A DNA stretch of 64,000 nt from Lepeophtheirus salmonis (taxonomy: Eukaryota; Arthropoda; Copepoda; Siphonostomatoida; Caligidae): contig NC_052132.2 in assembly GCF_016086655.4 (NCBI RefSeq), forward strand, positions 11,844,805 through 11,908,804, read 5' to 3'. The stretch's first letter is position 1, and each line of letters opens with the position of its first letter. Below the pieces are notes generated by a model. The model was not told where the DNA came from, ran no database searches, and was given only the letters and a program-made list of their open reading frames with translations. This document shows positions 45,010 to 57,360 of this stretch, in pieces. Position numbers and translations under genes: made by a program.

Positions 45010-46640
45010 TTAAAATGAATAAAAATATATAACCTTTAAAAAAAATCTCGTCCCCATACATTTTAAATAAAGATTGTCATTCCCACAAAATATGATCGGT
45101 TGTTTCTTTTGAACAGGAGAAGCAAATTCCCCGTTCTTCATTAAAATATTTGGCAGCAACCTCGAGAGTCCTGGATGGTACTTTGTATTTAAACCATCTT
45201 TTGCTCGACCTAAAAACCTATTTGTGATTGCCTTAAGGCATACCTGGCAACGTTTTTTAATAATGTGTTGCTCTAAATATGGGTTGACTGTTATTAGGTT
45301 GGTGTATAAATACGTTTCCTCAAGTAGTAAGTACTTGTATAACATGATTTCAGTCTAAAAGGGACGAGAGAACGTTTTTATGAATTGTTTATTTCAAAAA
45401 TAGTTGAATAAAAGCAAAACCATTTTATTCATAAGACAATCTGTCAAGTTAACATCCACAGCAATATCTGAGTTTATGGTACACACAACATTTTTGTTAG
45501 TACAACATCTAGTTGATATCTCCCATTGTAAAGATAGTTAACTTTTTTTAACTATTTCAGTAGCACCATGGCAAAAAAAAAATAGAAACACTTTTAGTCT
45601 AATGATAATACTAAAAACACATCGGAATGTCATAAATGTAACTTAACTGAAATTCCACGTGGTTTAGATTTAAAAGTCATTTCAATGAATTTTCCATAGT
45701 CATCATGTTCCCATAACTTTTTAATTTAATTTATCCAAATTAAGAGATTTACAAAGAAAAACGAAATCCATCAAATCCAGACCCCAAATTCATTGGGTTA
45801 TGGACTCTAAGGTGGTTTTGTTTTATTTTTTGTCTTATTAATATCAATTAGGAATTCTATAGACATAATATTTCCTTAGCAATACTGTTGTCAAAAGGTG
45901 TAACACGGGAGAGGTGTGTCACTTTAGGACTAATATAAATATTTAATGCACTGATACTATCCTCTACATTTAAATTGAAAGAAGAGAAGTAAGAAGTTCT
46001 TTCACGAATTATCGTACAAATCTCTTTTCCATTCATTTTGCAACTTCCTTCTCCGATCCAACATGCCAAGAGATGTTACTTTTAATTCAATTTAAAATGA
46101 GGTTTAATCTTTCCAATTTACCCGTTATAAGGACTATTAATTTCAGTTTTCTCTTCATTCAACAACAGACAAGGTCATTTAGAGAATGAAGATAAGACCC
46201 CAAACGTATTTTTGATTGATTTTATTGTATTTACGGACTTACAAAAATATATCTGTTAAGTCGTCTTCATAACATATACATTTGAAATTTAACTGTGGCA
46301 GCTGAAAGTCATTTATTCTAATTTCTTTGATATATTTCTTGTATTAACCCATCAAAACATTTAATAAAATGTATGGGGAGCAAAAGATCTCCATGACAAA
46401 CGCCCCTGTTTTTCGAAAAATATGTGAATTCTTTTTTGCATTTAATCATTGTAAGTGTACGCACTTAGTTAACTGCAGCCATAAGAATTATAAAATCACC
46501 AAATCCTTTTTGGTATATTGTTTTTATTATGTACTCATAATACAGAGTATCAAAGGCCTTGGGAAAATCCGCTGCTATCACTGTTAGACTCGACAAGAGT
46601 CTAGTGTGTAAAAGGGATACTATCCATGATCTTGTTTTTT
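45010..46640 (-). mobile_element. Second LINE remnant (RT motifs and terminal zinc-knuckle)
   Basis: Minus strand. From 46,640 the reading gives ADFPKAFDTLYYEYI (RT motif A) and then GVCHGDLLLPIHF (motif B, usual form GVrQGdpLSPlLF). An open frame 46,069-45,857 and frame 45,345-45,010 follow. Close to the end, a shifted frame gives ICFSCSKETTDHILWE (about 45,135-45,085), the C-x2-C...ET.DH.LWEC zinc-knuckle typical of LINE ORF2 ends. The order RT then knuckle on one strand over 1.6 kb shows that this was one element, now full of stops. 46,369-46,587 on the + strand is only the shadow of the RT part. Confidence 0.68.
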
Positions 46641-47944
46641 ACAAAAGTTTTAAGCTTCTTACTGTTCCTCTATATTTCCTAATAATTTCCTGCTGAAAAA
46701 GTCATCTTCAACATGAACAAAGGGAACACCAATGGTCGAATCTTTGCGTAGAAATATATAAATAATTTTTCTTAGCCAGGGCAACATGAATTACTTGAAG
46801 CATAGAATGATCCAGCTTAAGAGTCCCAAAGATTAGGTTTTCTAATTATTCATATGTATGACGTTTCCCGAAGGATCACTATCAATTGTCTTAAGGTATA
46901 TCATAATTGCTGCTAGATATTTTTTTAAAGCATTTAGATAATTATATTGAGGGTGAGCCCCACTTGAAAATTAGTTCATTTTCAGCTATTAATTTCAAAA
47001 TAAATTAGCTGGCAAACTAACAGGGAAGCAATATACTTTTTCCTGTAACTAATGGGAAAACAAAAACAAATAAAATAGTTTAATCGCTTCTCTTGATATC
47101 TTTCTTATAATTTATTATCGAAACGCACACACACACACTACGGTATTGTTGTTCAAATACTTATTATTATTTATCCTGTTTAATATTTGTACACTAGAAG
47201 GGAAAGAAACTAACAACAGCAAATAACGTATAATATCTCAGGTGTAGAGCCGATGAAGAGCCAAATAAAAATCTCCATTCTGGAATATACGTATTTCTGT
47301 TTTTAAAAACAAAACAAAAAAATAAACAATCGATCTCATTAAAACCCTTAAAGAACGCTGAATCTTATGATATGACAAAACTCCGGGAGTGTGACTTATT
47401 TGCAGAATAAACTATCATTACTTAACTAAGAAATATGTAAATAAGGTCCACTCTCCATCAAAGTTTACATAGATTTCTAATTTTCCAATATTGTCTTAAG
47501 TGTTGACATTCATCACATTGTGAAATAGTATATTTAATCATTTCTATATTTACAGAAGCCTAAATTAACACCTAATTTATATTCTACATTGTGTAGATCC
47601 TTTTTGTATCTGTTTGTATTATCAGATAGAGCACCCCCTCTATCTGAAGGACCACAAATCTAACCTTAGCTCATAATACAATATATTAGCCGTAACTATA
47701 TTTCCTTTCATGATTAACTTTGTTGTTATACATACATCTACTCTTACAGCATCTTTAAGATAAATAAAGTCAGTTAAGAGTCAATACATTTCGAGTATAT
47801 TTTCATCATTAAATAAAATGTGGACATTTAATTAACTCTCGTTTTTTCATTATTATAAGGAAGTTTTGCAATTTTCTTAAATCCCTCGTGAGTCTTTCGT
47901 GCAAAAAAAACAAACCTTGATAAACATTTCACTAATTCTTCCTC
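46641..47944. other. AT-rich stretch, small CA repeat
   Basis: A short (CA)n run lies at 47,126-47,138. No coding signal. Confidence 0.5.
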
Positions 47945-48088
47945 ATGAGTGAACAAGAAGCAAAAAGGCAGCGGATCTCTGATCTCATTGACGCAGGAAT
48001 TTGTGTGTACAATATTACGGACATTCTGAATTGCTCCAGGAGCCTCGTTTTCAAGATTGCCAAAATAAAAAATAATCGAAACGACTAG
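47945..48088 (+). mobile_element. Tc1/mariner transposase N-terminal fragment
   Basis: ATG 47,945 opens 47 codons, MSEQEAKRQRISDLIDAG, then ITDILNCSRSLVFKIAKIKN and a stop. The helix-turn-helix pattern matches that of the element at 50,627 (KRQxISDL, SxSLxFKxAKIKK). Nothing of the catalytic domain follows within the next 900 bp. Confidence 0.65.
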
Positions 48089-49017
48089 CAGTATTTAAGA
48101 TGTTAAATACTGAATGTATTGATTATCATCAACTCTAAATAATTGCAAAACTACAGAGAAGTTGTGACTGTGCCCATTACAAAAACTAATCACACAGTTT
48201 CCCAAAGATATGTATTGATACGGGTTGAAAAATGTTTCATCATATTATGCATAAAATATGAAAAGAAGTTGTTTTAAGAGCTTTTTGGAAAACGTCATTG
48301 CTCTAAATAATAAAGAAAAAACATTTTTTTAAAAAATTAAAAATTGTCTAATCATGGAATCCTTGACAAATGGACTAATGAGATACAGTTTAGTTTGTTC
48401 CCCCTCCCCTTCCACTGAAGGATGGAGCAACAAATGAAGTTGACTCATATTTTCCTTTTTTTTCAACCATTCACTCCTTTTATATTATCCTCATGTAGGA
48501 TGCACGAGCATTCCATGTGTCAATAATTCCATGATGCAATCAACCCATGTTGTAGATGTGATATTATTGAGTGCATGGAACAACATGGAATTATAATGAA
48601 TGTATCTGAATCAGCATAACTTGACAATAAAATTTAAAAAATCAAAACAACGGTACAAGAATGATAACATATAGAACTAGAATGATCACTCAGTAGAGCA
48701 CGAATCCTTAGCCTAAAATCAAATTGAGTTATTGTTCTGAATTTGTTCTAAAGTTATGGTCGATTATGTATTTTTTTTGTTTTTTGTTACCTTGACCATT
48801 CCACCGGTATCATATATAATCATAGTACTACTTTTAATGAAAATTGATATGTAACTTTTGGCATAATCTTGGTGACATATCACCTGATCATTTTCCTTGT
48901 AAACGTTTAAGTTTTTTTTTTATCATAGAAAAAAATTACACAGTTAGTATTGTGCTTCAGATAATTCCAGAGTAGTTGACATCACTGGATTAGTCTCTCA
49001 ATTCTTCTAAGCGGCCT
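48089..49017. other. No gene; possible palindromic patch
   Basis: 48,500-48,600 has partly palindromic words (aattccatgatgcaa / gtgcatggaacaacatggaatt) that may be the remains of a foldback repeat. Otherwise AT-rich. Confidence 0.4.
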
Positions 49018-49311
49018 TCATGCAGTCTTTGAAATGGCCTTGCCCACAGCAGACAAATGTACCTTCTTCTTCTTCTTGGCGTTTTGTGACATTTTCATCG
49101 TTAGGTGGACCTTAAATTCCTCCATGATGCCTTCAGGCTTAATTTTGGTGGGTCTTCCACTCTTTGCTTTGTCCTTAAGTTTGACACCATCAGATAAACA
49201 ATTTCTGACCCAACAGACTGTGCCCTTGCTGACGTTTAAGACATTCATGATGTCCGAGGTGGTCCTCCCGGCTCAGATTAAATTACCTATGATGGCTCTT
49301 CTTGCCTCCAT
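49018..49311 (-). mobile_element. Tc1-like transposase N-terminal domain remnant
   Basis: Minus-strand ATG at 49,311. MEARRAIIGNLI, stop, AGRTTSDIMNVLNVSKGTV, then CWVRNCLSDG, KDKAKSGRPTKI and MKMSQNAKKKK. This is the bipartite DNA-binding region of a Tc1/mariner transposase: first helix-turn-helix (NVSKGTV), a GRP linker (SGRP), then the start of the second. It has one internal stop, and the catalytic domain is absent. It is a different family from the KRQxISDL fragments beside it. Confidence 0.72.
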
Positions 49312-50626
49312 TACGACATATACAGATTTTTTGTTTGCAAGATGTAAATCAATCAAAGACTAGGAATCTAAGCTGTTAAAAAATAATCAGAACTTTAATA
49401 TTTAATCAACAATAGATATTCAAAACATTATGCTTAGTATGTGGCATTACTTTCTCAACAGCTAACACTTAAGAAACGTTTGTTTTATTGTTCTCATTAA
49501 AGCCAAAAAAAAACCTGCCTAATATCAAATTTGTTCCAATTTTATGCTCGTTGATTTTTTTCTACATTGATCCTGACCTCTCAAAATATAATGACGTCTT
49601 ACTGTGACTATATAATCTACAAACCAATCTATATGAAAATCGAATTTTAATTTTTGTCATAAATTATGTAGACTAATAAACAAACAAAGGCAAAAACGTT
49701 ACCCCTTTATCAATTTCGTTGGCAAGGTAATTACTTAATGGGAGACTGGTCTGGAATATTGAACAATATCAAGAGATTGCAAAATATTAGTCAAACTATT
49801 TTTTCTATATAAGAAATTAGAGATAGCCTCTGGTTTATTGATAAAAAAATCTAACCAACTCAAAATAATATTAAGTTGACTTTATCTGAGTCAACAAAGA
49901 TCAGAGACACAGACGTAGATCAGTAAGTCGATTAGAAAAGGAAAAGTTATTTATTGATTATTTAAAAAAATTTGTTTTCAATGCTACGGGAGATACCTTA
50001 TACACAATTAAAATTAATGAATATAGATCAATCTGAATTGCTGAAAAAGAACCATAAAAAAGGGGAACTTTAAGTTCAGTTGACCACTTGGGATTCAAAT
50101 ACTTTTTCAGAGGCCAAAAGTATATTCTTTCTTAATTACCCTTCTTCGTTTTATCACTTTCTTGATTCGAAATCTCATCAAAATTACTCATTTATATCTG
50201 TCAGCAGGGTAATTTCAATTAGTCCATGCTATTGGACATAATTATTGATTAAAATAAAGCTACACCCTGTAGTAGATGAAGAAATAAAAATTAAATATGA
50301 TGAAGCTGGAAAATCAACTTATCAGACAATTTAGAATGAGTATGATATTCCACATCGTTGATTTTCAAATCGTCAAACATATGTACACTAATAGAACTCA
50401 ATGTCATTTCCTGTTATGCCTTAGATAGAGCAAAAGTTTCTGAGCCTTTCTCAGTGAAATAATTAAATCTTTAGACCATACCATGTACAGGCTATTGCAG
50501 AAAAACGTAGACTACCAAATTAATTTTTATTTTCTCATTTCTACTCAAAGATTTAGTGATTATTTTTAGATATTTTTTTCCAACGTCCTTTTTACATCAA
50601 CAAACTCTATCAATCATTTCATCATA
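49312..50626. other. AT-rich stretch, no gene
   Basis: Nothing recognisable. It separates the Tc1-like fragment at 49 kb from the element starting at 50.6 kb. Confidence 0.5.
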
Positions 50627-51606
50627 ATGTGCAAGCAACAAGTAAAAAGGCAGTACATCTCAGATCTCCTAGATACTAGAGTTGAAGGGTTGAAGATTAT
50701 GAACATTGTTAAGTCTTCAAAGAGCCTGGCGTTTAAGTTGGCAAAGATAAAAAAATATAGAGAAAACTTCTTGAGGATGTCTTAAGTGTAGGTCATAGTT
50801 TATAGGAAGATATGTATTTTTTTTATGTTTGGAGAACAATATAAAGAAGAATCCCACAAAGTCGACTTTTTTGTGGCTCTGAGGACCATCCAGAGGGCTT
50901 TAAAGCACATCTTCGGATTAACTTCTTTTTAAAAGGACCCCATTCCATCATTTCACAGAGGGTATGAAAGCCAGGAGGCTCAACAAGTGCAAGGAAATCC
51001 ACACATGGATCAAGGCAATCGGTCAATAGTGAAAAAAAATTCTGACAAGAAGATTTTCACAGTTGATTAATTCCACAACCGCCTGGACGCCCACTGGCTT
51101 GCAGAAAAAAGGTCCAAGGGACTTAACACATCTAATATCCGTCCCAAATAATGATCATTGGCGTTTAAGCCTCTGATGGAAAGAAGATGCCTCCATTCTT
51201 CTTCAGGGTGGACAGAAAAGCAATTAGGAGGCCTATTATAAGGCGTTTAGGTACACCATCTTGCCATGGCTGAAGAACAACTACCCGGAGAGGAACTACA
51301 TGTGAACTTAGGATGGTACCCCCTCTCACACGTCTGTCAAATGCCAAGATGCACAGATAAAATGGCTCGATTGTGGTCCAAAAAGATATGGCCCCCTTCC
51401 TTAACAGATTACTCACTGAACTTTTCTATATGGGCACTTTGGAGAGGGAAACCAACAGAACCTCACACCAACATGCGGACTCACTTAACCTCTCCTTAGT
51501 GCCTGCTTGGGACAAATTTTCAGAGGAGTTTGTCATCATGTCTTGCATGACCATCAGGCAACGTGAATAGGCTGTGATTGATAATGAAGGTGGCCATATT
51601 GAGTGA
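50627..51606 (+). mobile_element. Degenerate near-full-length Tc1/mariner transposase
   Basis: From ATG 50,627: KRQYISDLLD, SSKSLAFKLAKIKK (helix-turn-helix); then, across frameshifts, TIQRALK (second DNA-binding helix, about 50,885), DKKIFTVD (first catalytic Asp region, about 51,045), a GGHIE-type ending at 51,590-51,606, and before it PAWDKFSEEFVIMSCMTI. The middle (51,160-51,480) can be followed only in pieces. At least four frame changes and several stops are present. The coding span of about 980 bp is near the usual 1-kb size of such transposases, so this is a whole copy that decayed by point mutation and not by truncation. Open frames on the minus strand here are shadows. Confidence 0.72.
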
Positions 51607-53332
51607 AAAAAGTTTGCAAAAACTTGTCTACATGTTTTGTCATGATAATTTCTTTATCTATTATTGAAAATATAAAATAATTGATGTATTTCTTTATTCA
51701 TCTCTCGAATCCACGTTTTGTTACCTTATCGTGGAGTTGGTATTCTAAAGAATGTATTTTCTTCTCTTTACCTGTCGTCATTATTATTTAATGCCTAAGT
51801 AGTGAACTTCTTGTCCCAGCACATTCACTAATAATCAAACCTTCATATGAATAATAAACATGATTTTTAGTTGCCTTTTTTTTTTTTTTTTTTTCAAATG
51901 CCCAAAAAACACATTATTTTCATTTCTAATAAAACTTATAAAAATTTAAGGGATATCTGAATGGTTAGAAACAGAAAATTACTATAACCTTACATAAATA
52001 GAAATATACAATGATTATCCAATCCTAAGTGGAAACTTATTTGAGTAATTGTGATCGATTGAGTCGAGATCACTCTTTTACAGTAATAATATATTATTTG
52101 TTTTGCTACTCTTTGCAAAGTTCTTTCCTTACTATTAAAAGGTTCCAAGGACTGAATTTCAATTATTAACCGTTATTTTATTTTATAAATTATTTTATTG
52201 TAAAATGATGATTCAAGCAAGGGGGTGAAAAATTGATAATCAAAAAGCAAAAGCATATGTTAATGGAGTATGAAAAAATTAATTACAGTTTTTAGAGAAC
52301 AGCCATTTATTTATAAAAACGGGGTTCGGTCATTTTATAATGTAAATAGTTATAAACTAAAATGTGGTCCTTAAATATATTTTTATACTAGTACTACAAA
52401 TTGATAAGTAATATTGAAAAAAAACTAAACTAAGAGTATATAAATTATTAGTCTTTGAATCCCTCATCTAACTTGATAAAACTTTGAATATTTGTCTTGA
52501 TATCTTAAATTCATATCGGTATTTGTAGGATTTTAATTGATATTAATGAGTGAAAAATGGATGAAATTGCTTAAAAAAAGGAAACAAAATTAAATGACGT
52601 TATTATTATAATCATTTTACTATTTATCATGTAATTAAATGCATTTTATTATTTTGTTTTACATATAACTTCGTTATATTAAAAAAAATGTTTACATAGG
52701 GAAGATTTAAGTGAACTTATTCTATTATGAAGGGGTATGTTTTACTTCTATGTCTAGTTATAAAATTTTTGTAATTATGAACACCTATGAGGAATTGATT
52801 AGATTTTCAAGGAAAATGTCACATTTTTAATTGTACTTACAAATAATTTTTTTTTCAAAAAATATACAGAAATAATTAAAATATCTTTTGAATCTGGAAA
52901 CATGTACCTACAAACAACATTTGATGATTTTTCTCATTTATTTTAATAATTTATTGTTTTTACAAATAAACAAAGTAATAAGTTATTCTATACATATGCT
53001 CCGTTTCCACAATGACAGAAATACAATTCCTTGTTGATCCATCGTCGTAATTATCAATATATATTGCCCATTTTAAAATTTCAGCTATTTTTTTGTCTAT
53101 CATAAACAAATACAAATGTACAGATACACTATTTATAAATATTATTAGGCAATATCGACATAAAATATTATGAAATACAGTGCGCGAGGTAAAACCTTGA
53201 TTTGACTTCAGATCAATCTGTATTATTTCAGGGTGAATATTTTAAAATACAAAGTTGTATTACTCAAAGTATGAATTTGGTTTAATATACAATAAAACAA
53301 TAACTTTCCAAAATCAACAGCTGTTAGTATAG
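51607..53332. other. AT-rich stretch with dispersed repeat
   Basis: Contains a T-run at 51,878-51,894 and repeat copy 2 of the 23.57-kb repeat (about 51,950-52,180). No coding signal. Confidence 0.45.
51950..52180. repeat. Dispersed repeat, copy 2 (partner at 23,570)
   Basis: Carries gtgatcgattgagtcgagat at about 52,051-52,070 with the same upstream and downstream word order as 23,570-23,830. Both copies lie in the same orientation, 28 kb apart. Confidence 0.55.
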
Positions 53333-53510
53333 AAGTGAAAAGGCAAAGGATATCTAACTTCATAGTGAGTGTCGAGGTTTTAAAGTTTTCCCGAGTCTTC
53401 TTTACAAGTTAAAAAGCATAGTGGCTTCAGATCCGAACCTTGAGAGTTCCTCTAGCAACGGTAGACGCCAAAAAATGGGGATCACAGTTAACATAGACAT
53501 AGGTGACCAA
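53333..53510 (+). mobile_element. Tc1/mariner N-terminal fragment, third KRQ-type copy
   Basis: The + strand reads VKRQRISNFI, then VLKFSRVFFTS and stop, aligning with KRQRISDLIDAG...ILNCSRSLVFK at 47,945. A following shifted frame reads SSNGRRQKM, like the Gly/Ser-Arg-rich linker behind the first helix-turn-helix. Strongly decayed. Confidence 0.45.
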
Positions 53511-54795
53511 TAAAATAAATTTAGGTTTGTCTTCATTTTTAGTCAGTTGTTGAAATGGAGAAACACGATCATTCATCAAATAGTTTTTTGCTCATTTTAA
53601 ATTTTCAATATTATTTGAATGCAAATAACTACAGTATTAATTATGTCTCAAATTGCCCTATTGGTAACTTATCCCTCGACTATTCTCTGTCTTAAAACTC
53701 TAATATCAGAGAATACTATTCCAATGAACATAATAAAACAATTAAATTAACCATAAACATTAAATCTGCATAATTTAAAAAGGGATTAAGAATTTAAGCT
53801 GATGCTTTAGTTTCAGAAGAAAATTAATCTACGTCAAAAAATAAAACTAAAATTGTAAATTCAGAATGTGTGTCACATCTTAGTACTCACCAGTCCTGAG
53901 AACTCTAACTTTATTCTGGATTTGGCAACACAACGTAAGCTGTTATTTAATGTTAATGTTGTCATTAATTTAAAAAGGTTTTTTATTTTATTTTTTTAAT
54001 ATTTTAAAATTTAATTTAGTTAATCAAGATTCTAAATAATAATGTGTTAGATTGCATTAACTTGTTTATAAATGTAACGGCATACAAAGAACTCATAAAT
54101 GCTTATTGTGAATTGATATCAAGATCTGTAAAAGTGGGTTCTTTCAAATGCTTAAGCACTCATTTTGCACGCATGATTTCACCCTTACTATAATTATTAT
54201 TGGACTACACTTACTTTTTTTCTAAATTAAAAAGTTACCACATACAGATAGTAATGCCTGCTAATTTGTTCTTAAGCACTTCAGTGAACACACCTTAACT
54301 CGACAACTAATGAACTTTTTTAATATACATATAGGCATTATATATGTATATTATTATAATTTTATATTTTCAGCAAAATAGGCGAACATAATCATTATTT
54401 TTTGAATAAATAAATAGGATATGCCTATAAATAATAAAAACACACACACAAAAAAAACTATATAGAATAAAATGATTTTACAAAGTCATACATTTCCACT
54501 GGGAGAGGAAACATTCTAAACTTGTATACATAAGAAAAAATTAGGTTATTAAAATGGTAATTTCATTCAAATTCTGTCTGATCAAACTAAAAGTAAAATG
54601 ACTTGTCCTTTCTTTAATTTTCTCCTTGAAAATTTATTTCATCAATAAAGATATAGCCAGGGACGAAAATCGTGTAAAGAATAGGGAAGTTAAAAATAAG
54701 AAACAGAAAATTAATATGTTAAGACTGACAAATTAAGGAATGTTTTAGAGGAGAGCAGCTTAGCTGTTTTAACATTTGATTTGATCAGCTAGAAA
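53511..54795. other. AT-rich stretch, no gene
   Basis: No open frame above background and no repeat recognised. Confidence 0.5.
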
Positions 54796-54952
54796 CAGCT
54801 GTGGTGTGGAGGAGGAGTGGTAGAAGGAAGTTACAAGGATATATTTAAGAATGACTTTGATGCCGATCCTAAATTTTACTCTGAGTCCAACAACTCTATA
54901 ACTCTGCAACAAATCCAGAAGGTTATTTCCGTTATTTATGAGCACACACAAC
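54796..54952. repeat. Dispersed repeat, copy 2 (partner at 10,966)
   Basis: Collinear with 10,966-11,117 (aagaatgact, aaattttactctgagtccaa, ataactc, ttatgagcacaca) in the same orientation. A 60-codon minus frame over it is not shared by the other copy. Confidence 0.55.
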
Positions 54953-57124
54953 TGTAAAATTAGGGTAAACTATATGGTTTAAGTGTATCTATTAATTAAT
55001 TATCTTACACTGTATTTATAAAGGATAAATGAATGATTGAATTTTCATTTATGAGTAAAAAGATCAAGCTATAGATCATTGGTGTCTTGTCCTAAAATGG
55101 TGACGCTCTACATGGATCAATGATCATATCATAATATCATCCAATCATAAAACCGGTAGTGTTTTTTTGCATTGGTTTTTCACGTACATTTCAAAAAATG
55201 TAATTTTCAAAAGGATAGAATGACTCTAAGCTACATCAATTTAACTTTGAAAACTAGAGAAAAAGCAGCTTTTTCTATATTTTCCAGTACCGGTTTTCTT
55301 TATGTACTTTATTGATATTCATATTAAGGGAATGGGTATGTATTGCCATTGATGAGAAGAGTTCAAATATGAAGAAATTTTAATCATAACTTAAGATTAA
55401 GTTAAGTAAATTTACGATAGGATGATGCTATATTTAGTGTAGATATCAGAAAAAATAAAAATTGAGTCCAATTGGTAATTGAAGTTCACTTTTAAATATT
55501 TTATTATTCCATAGCCAAAATTTATTTGTACATAATTTACATCGACTTTATATTAATTATCACACTTACTAACAGAGTCATTAATTAATTTAATAAAACG
55601 TTATGTAAATCATTGACAAACATAAGATTAGAAAAGTGTAGGAGATGTTGATGAAAGAAATGAGATACTAGCTTGAGAAGAGGTGTAGAGAGGGTAGCCG
55701 CTCTCTTGTAGTCTCTTTGATGGAATAATCGACTTGGCAAATGTGGAGACGAAGGAAGACAGTCATTTATGGGTTGGATCAAGCAAGAACACTATAGTGT
55801 TTTATTGAGCCTGGGAGTAATTGCTTGTTCCACCTTATAAAAGAGAAAGCAAACAAGGAATAATCACACGCTACACAAATTCCAAAGATTATATTTATAA
55901 AGTTAAAGGAGGGACATTTTGATAATATAGTCATGGTGATCGGAGGGGACTCAACAAATGTTAACACTGGAGTAAATAATTGAGTTATACGAAAACTTGA
56001 AATGGAGTTTGGGAGAAAACTAGTCTGGTTGGTGGGTAGTCAGCATACTAATTAATTTCCATTACGCCGTGTAATTCTTGAGCTTGATGGCCCAAATCTC
56101 TCAAATATACATTATTTGGACCAATAGGAAAGCTGCTAGACTACGATACAACCTTGGATATGAATTCAAACTTTCCCCGAATCTCTATTGGTCCACCATT
56201 AGTCAAACTTAGTGATGAGGTTATTTAATACTTGTCTACAGATTAACACTATAGTTATATGATAGCGTGTGCTATCAGGGAAGGAGTTTTTCCTGGAATG
56301 ACGGTTTTCTTGGAGATCGGACCTGTTTACCACAGCCGCCGGCTAACTACTGCTAACATACTTTTAAGACTCATAGTTAAGTTTATAATTCGTGTGTATT
56401 ATTGTGTGAAGTAATAGTGGATTGAATTACGAAGGCACGTCATATTTCAACTTAATAGTCTCAAGTCCCTCAAAAAAAATGAGTGCGTGAACTCGTGATG
56501 CCAACAGTGAAAAGATCTGCTCGGTATGTTTTCCGATCTGACAAACTCTAGTTTGCTTTGATGACTAGAAAGAGATAATGATAGGGTTAGAACGAATCCT
56601 GACGATTAAAATCCGGAAGAGAATGAACCAACCGGAAAACCGGGTAGCCTAGCTGTCAGCATCAGAAAAACACATCCTATAAATAAGGAGGCTTCTAGCA
56701 TCATTGACCTGATCAATTGATCAGAAGGAGTGCTAAATCCACCTCTTAACTACTCCTAAACAACTTTCCAGTTGAAGAACTCGATCCAAACACTAATGAA
56801 AAAGTTGAAATGTAATGTAACAAAGTTGTGTAATGGCTAACAATACCATTTTTGGACTAGAGGCTCACTTGCACAACCCGGTGGACGAGGAGTATTATAG
56901 GATACTCAGGACAGTGGTGTCGATGGGTTTTTATCCTCCTTGTGGGCATGCGGTTAACTAGCGTAACCCATGGAATGGGGTATAATATAATATATTCAAA
57001 GGGATATTTCATACTCACAATAGTGGTGACAATATGTTTTGATCCACCTGCAAATCTTGTTGTTCAAGGTATATTTTGCAAAATAAAATTTTAGTCTCTT
57101 ATGACAATTTCTTATCTAAAAATT
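54953..57124. other. Unassigned, partly GC-richer sequence, possible LTR debris
   Basis: 55,580-55,985 read on the minus strand has a TATAAGG and, 30 bases later, CAATAAAACACT, a layout that could be an LTR promoter/poly(A) region. 56,230-57,000 is clearly less AT-rich than its flanks and non-coding in all frames. It might be the leader of an LTR element, but I found no second LTR, so I leave it open. Confidence 0.3.
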
Positions 57125-57132
57125 TACTAGAT

Positions 57133-57242
57133 CAGGGATGTCTAGCGTTTACAATTGATTGAAATGAGAATGAGTAGTGTGCCACACCTACAAATTTGGC
57201 AGAACACAATGTAACCCGTGATCTACAGGTTGGAGATCCCTG
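57133..57242. mobile_element. hAT-like MITE, 110 bp, with 8-bp target duplication
   Basis: Begins CAGGGATG and ends GATCCCTG. The reverse complement of the right end reads cagggatctccaacctgtag, a classic hAT-type terminus. It is flanked by tactagat (57,125-57,132) and cactatat (57,243-57,250), which agree at six of eight positions, the 8-bp size being typical of hAT. The interior is non-coding. It depended on a transposase elsewhere. Confidence 0.7.
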
Positions 57243-57248
57243 CACTAT

Positions 57249-57360
57249 ATGGTCAAATTTCTTGTAATGAAATGCTATCATAATCAAATTCTTAATGATC
57301 AAATTGCTTGCAATGAATTGTTTAATAATCAAATTGGTCATAATCATATACATGCTAATG
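57249..57360. repeat. Short imperfect tandem repeat, about 30-bp unit
   Basis: The pattern gatcaaatt/ggtcaaatt + cttgtaatgaa / gcttgcaatgaa + aatcaaattc occurs three to four times in a row right after the MITE. It produces open frames on both strands (57,249-57,500 plus; 57,389-57,132 minus) that reflect the repeat and not a gene. Confidence 0.5.

Noticed and set aside
49034..49363. 109-codon + strand open frame
   Set aside because: It is the complement of the transposase N-terminal fragment on the minus strand, which explains the sequence better.
50823..51570. Several open frames on both strands
   Set aside because: They are shadows of the frameshifted Tc1/mariner transposase on the + strand.
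56230..57000. GC-richer stretch as a possible gene
   Set aside because: No frame stays open for a meaningful length, and no protein motif is seen; LTR-element leader debris is more likely but unproven.
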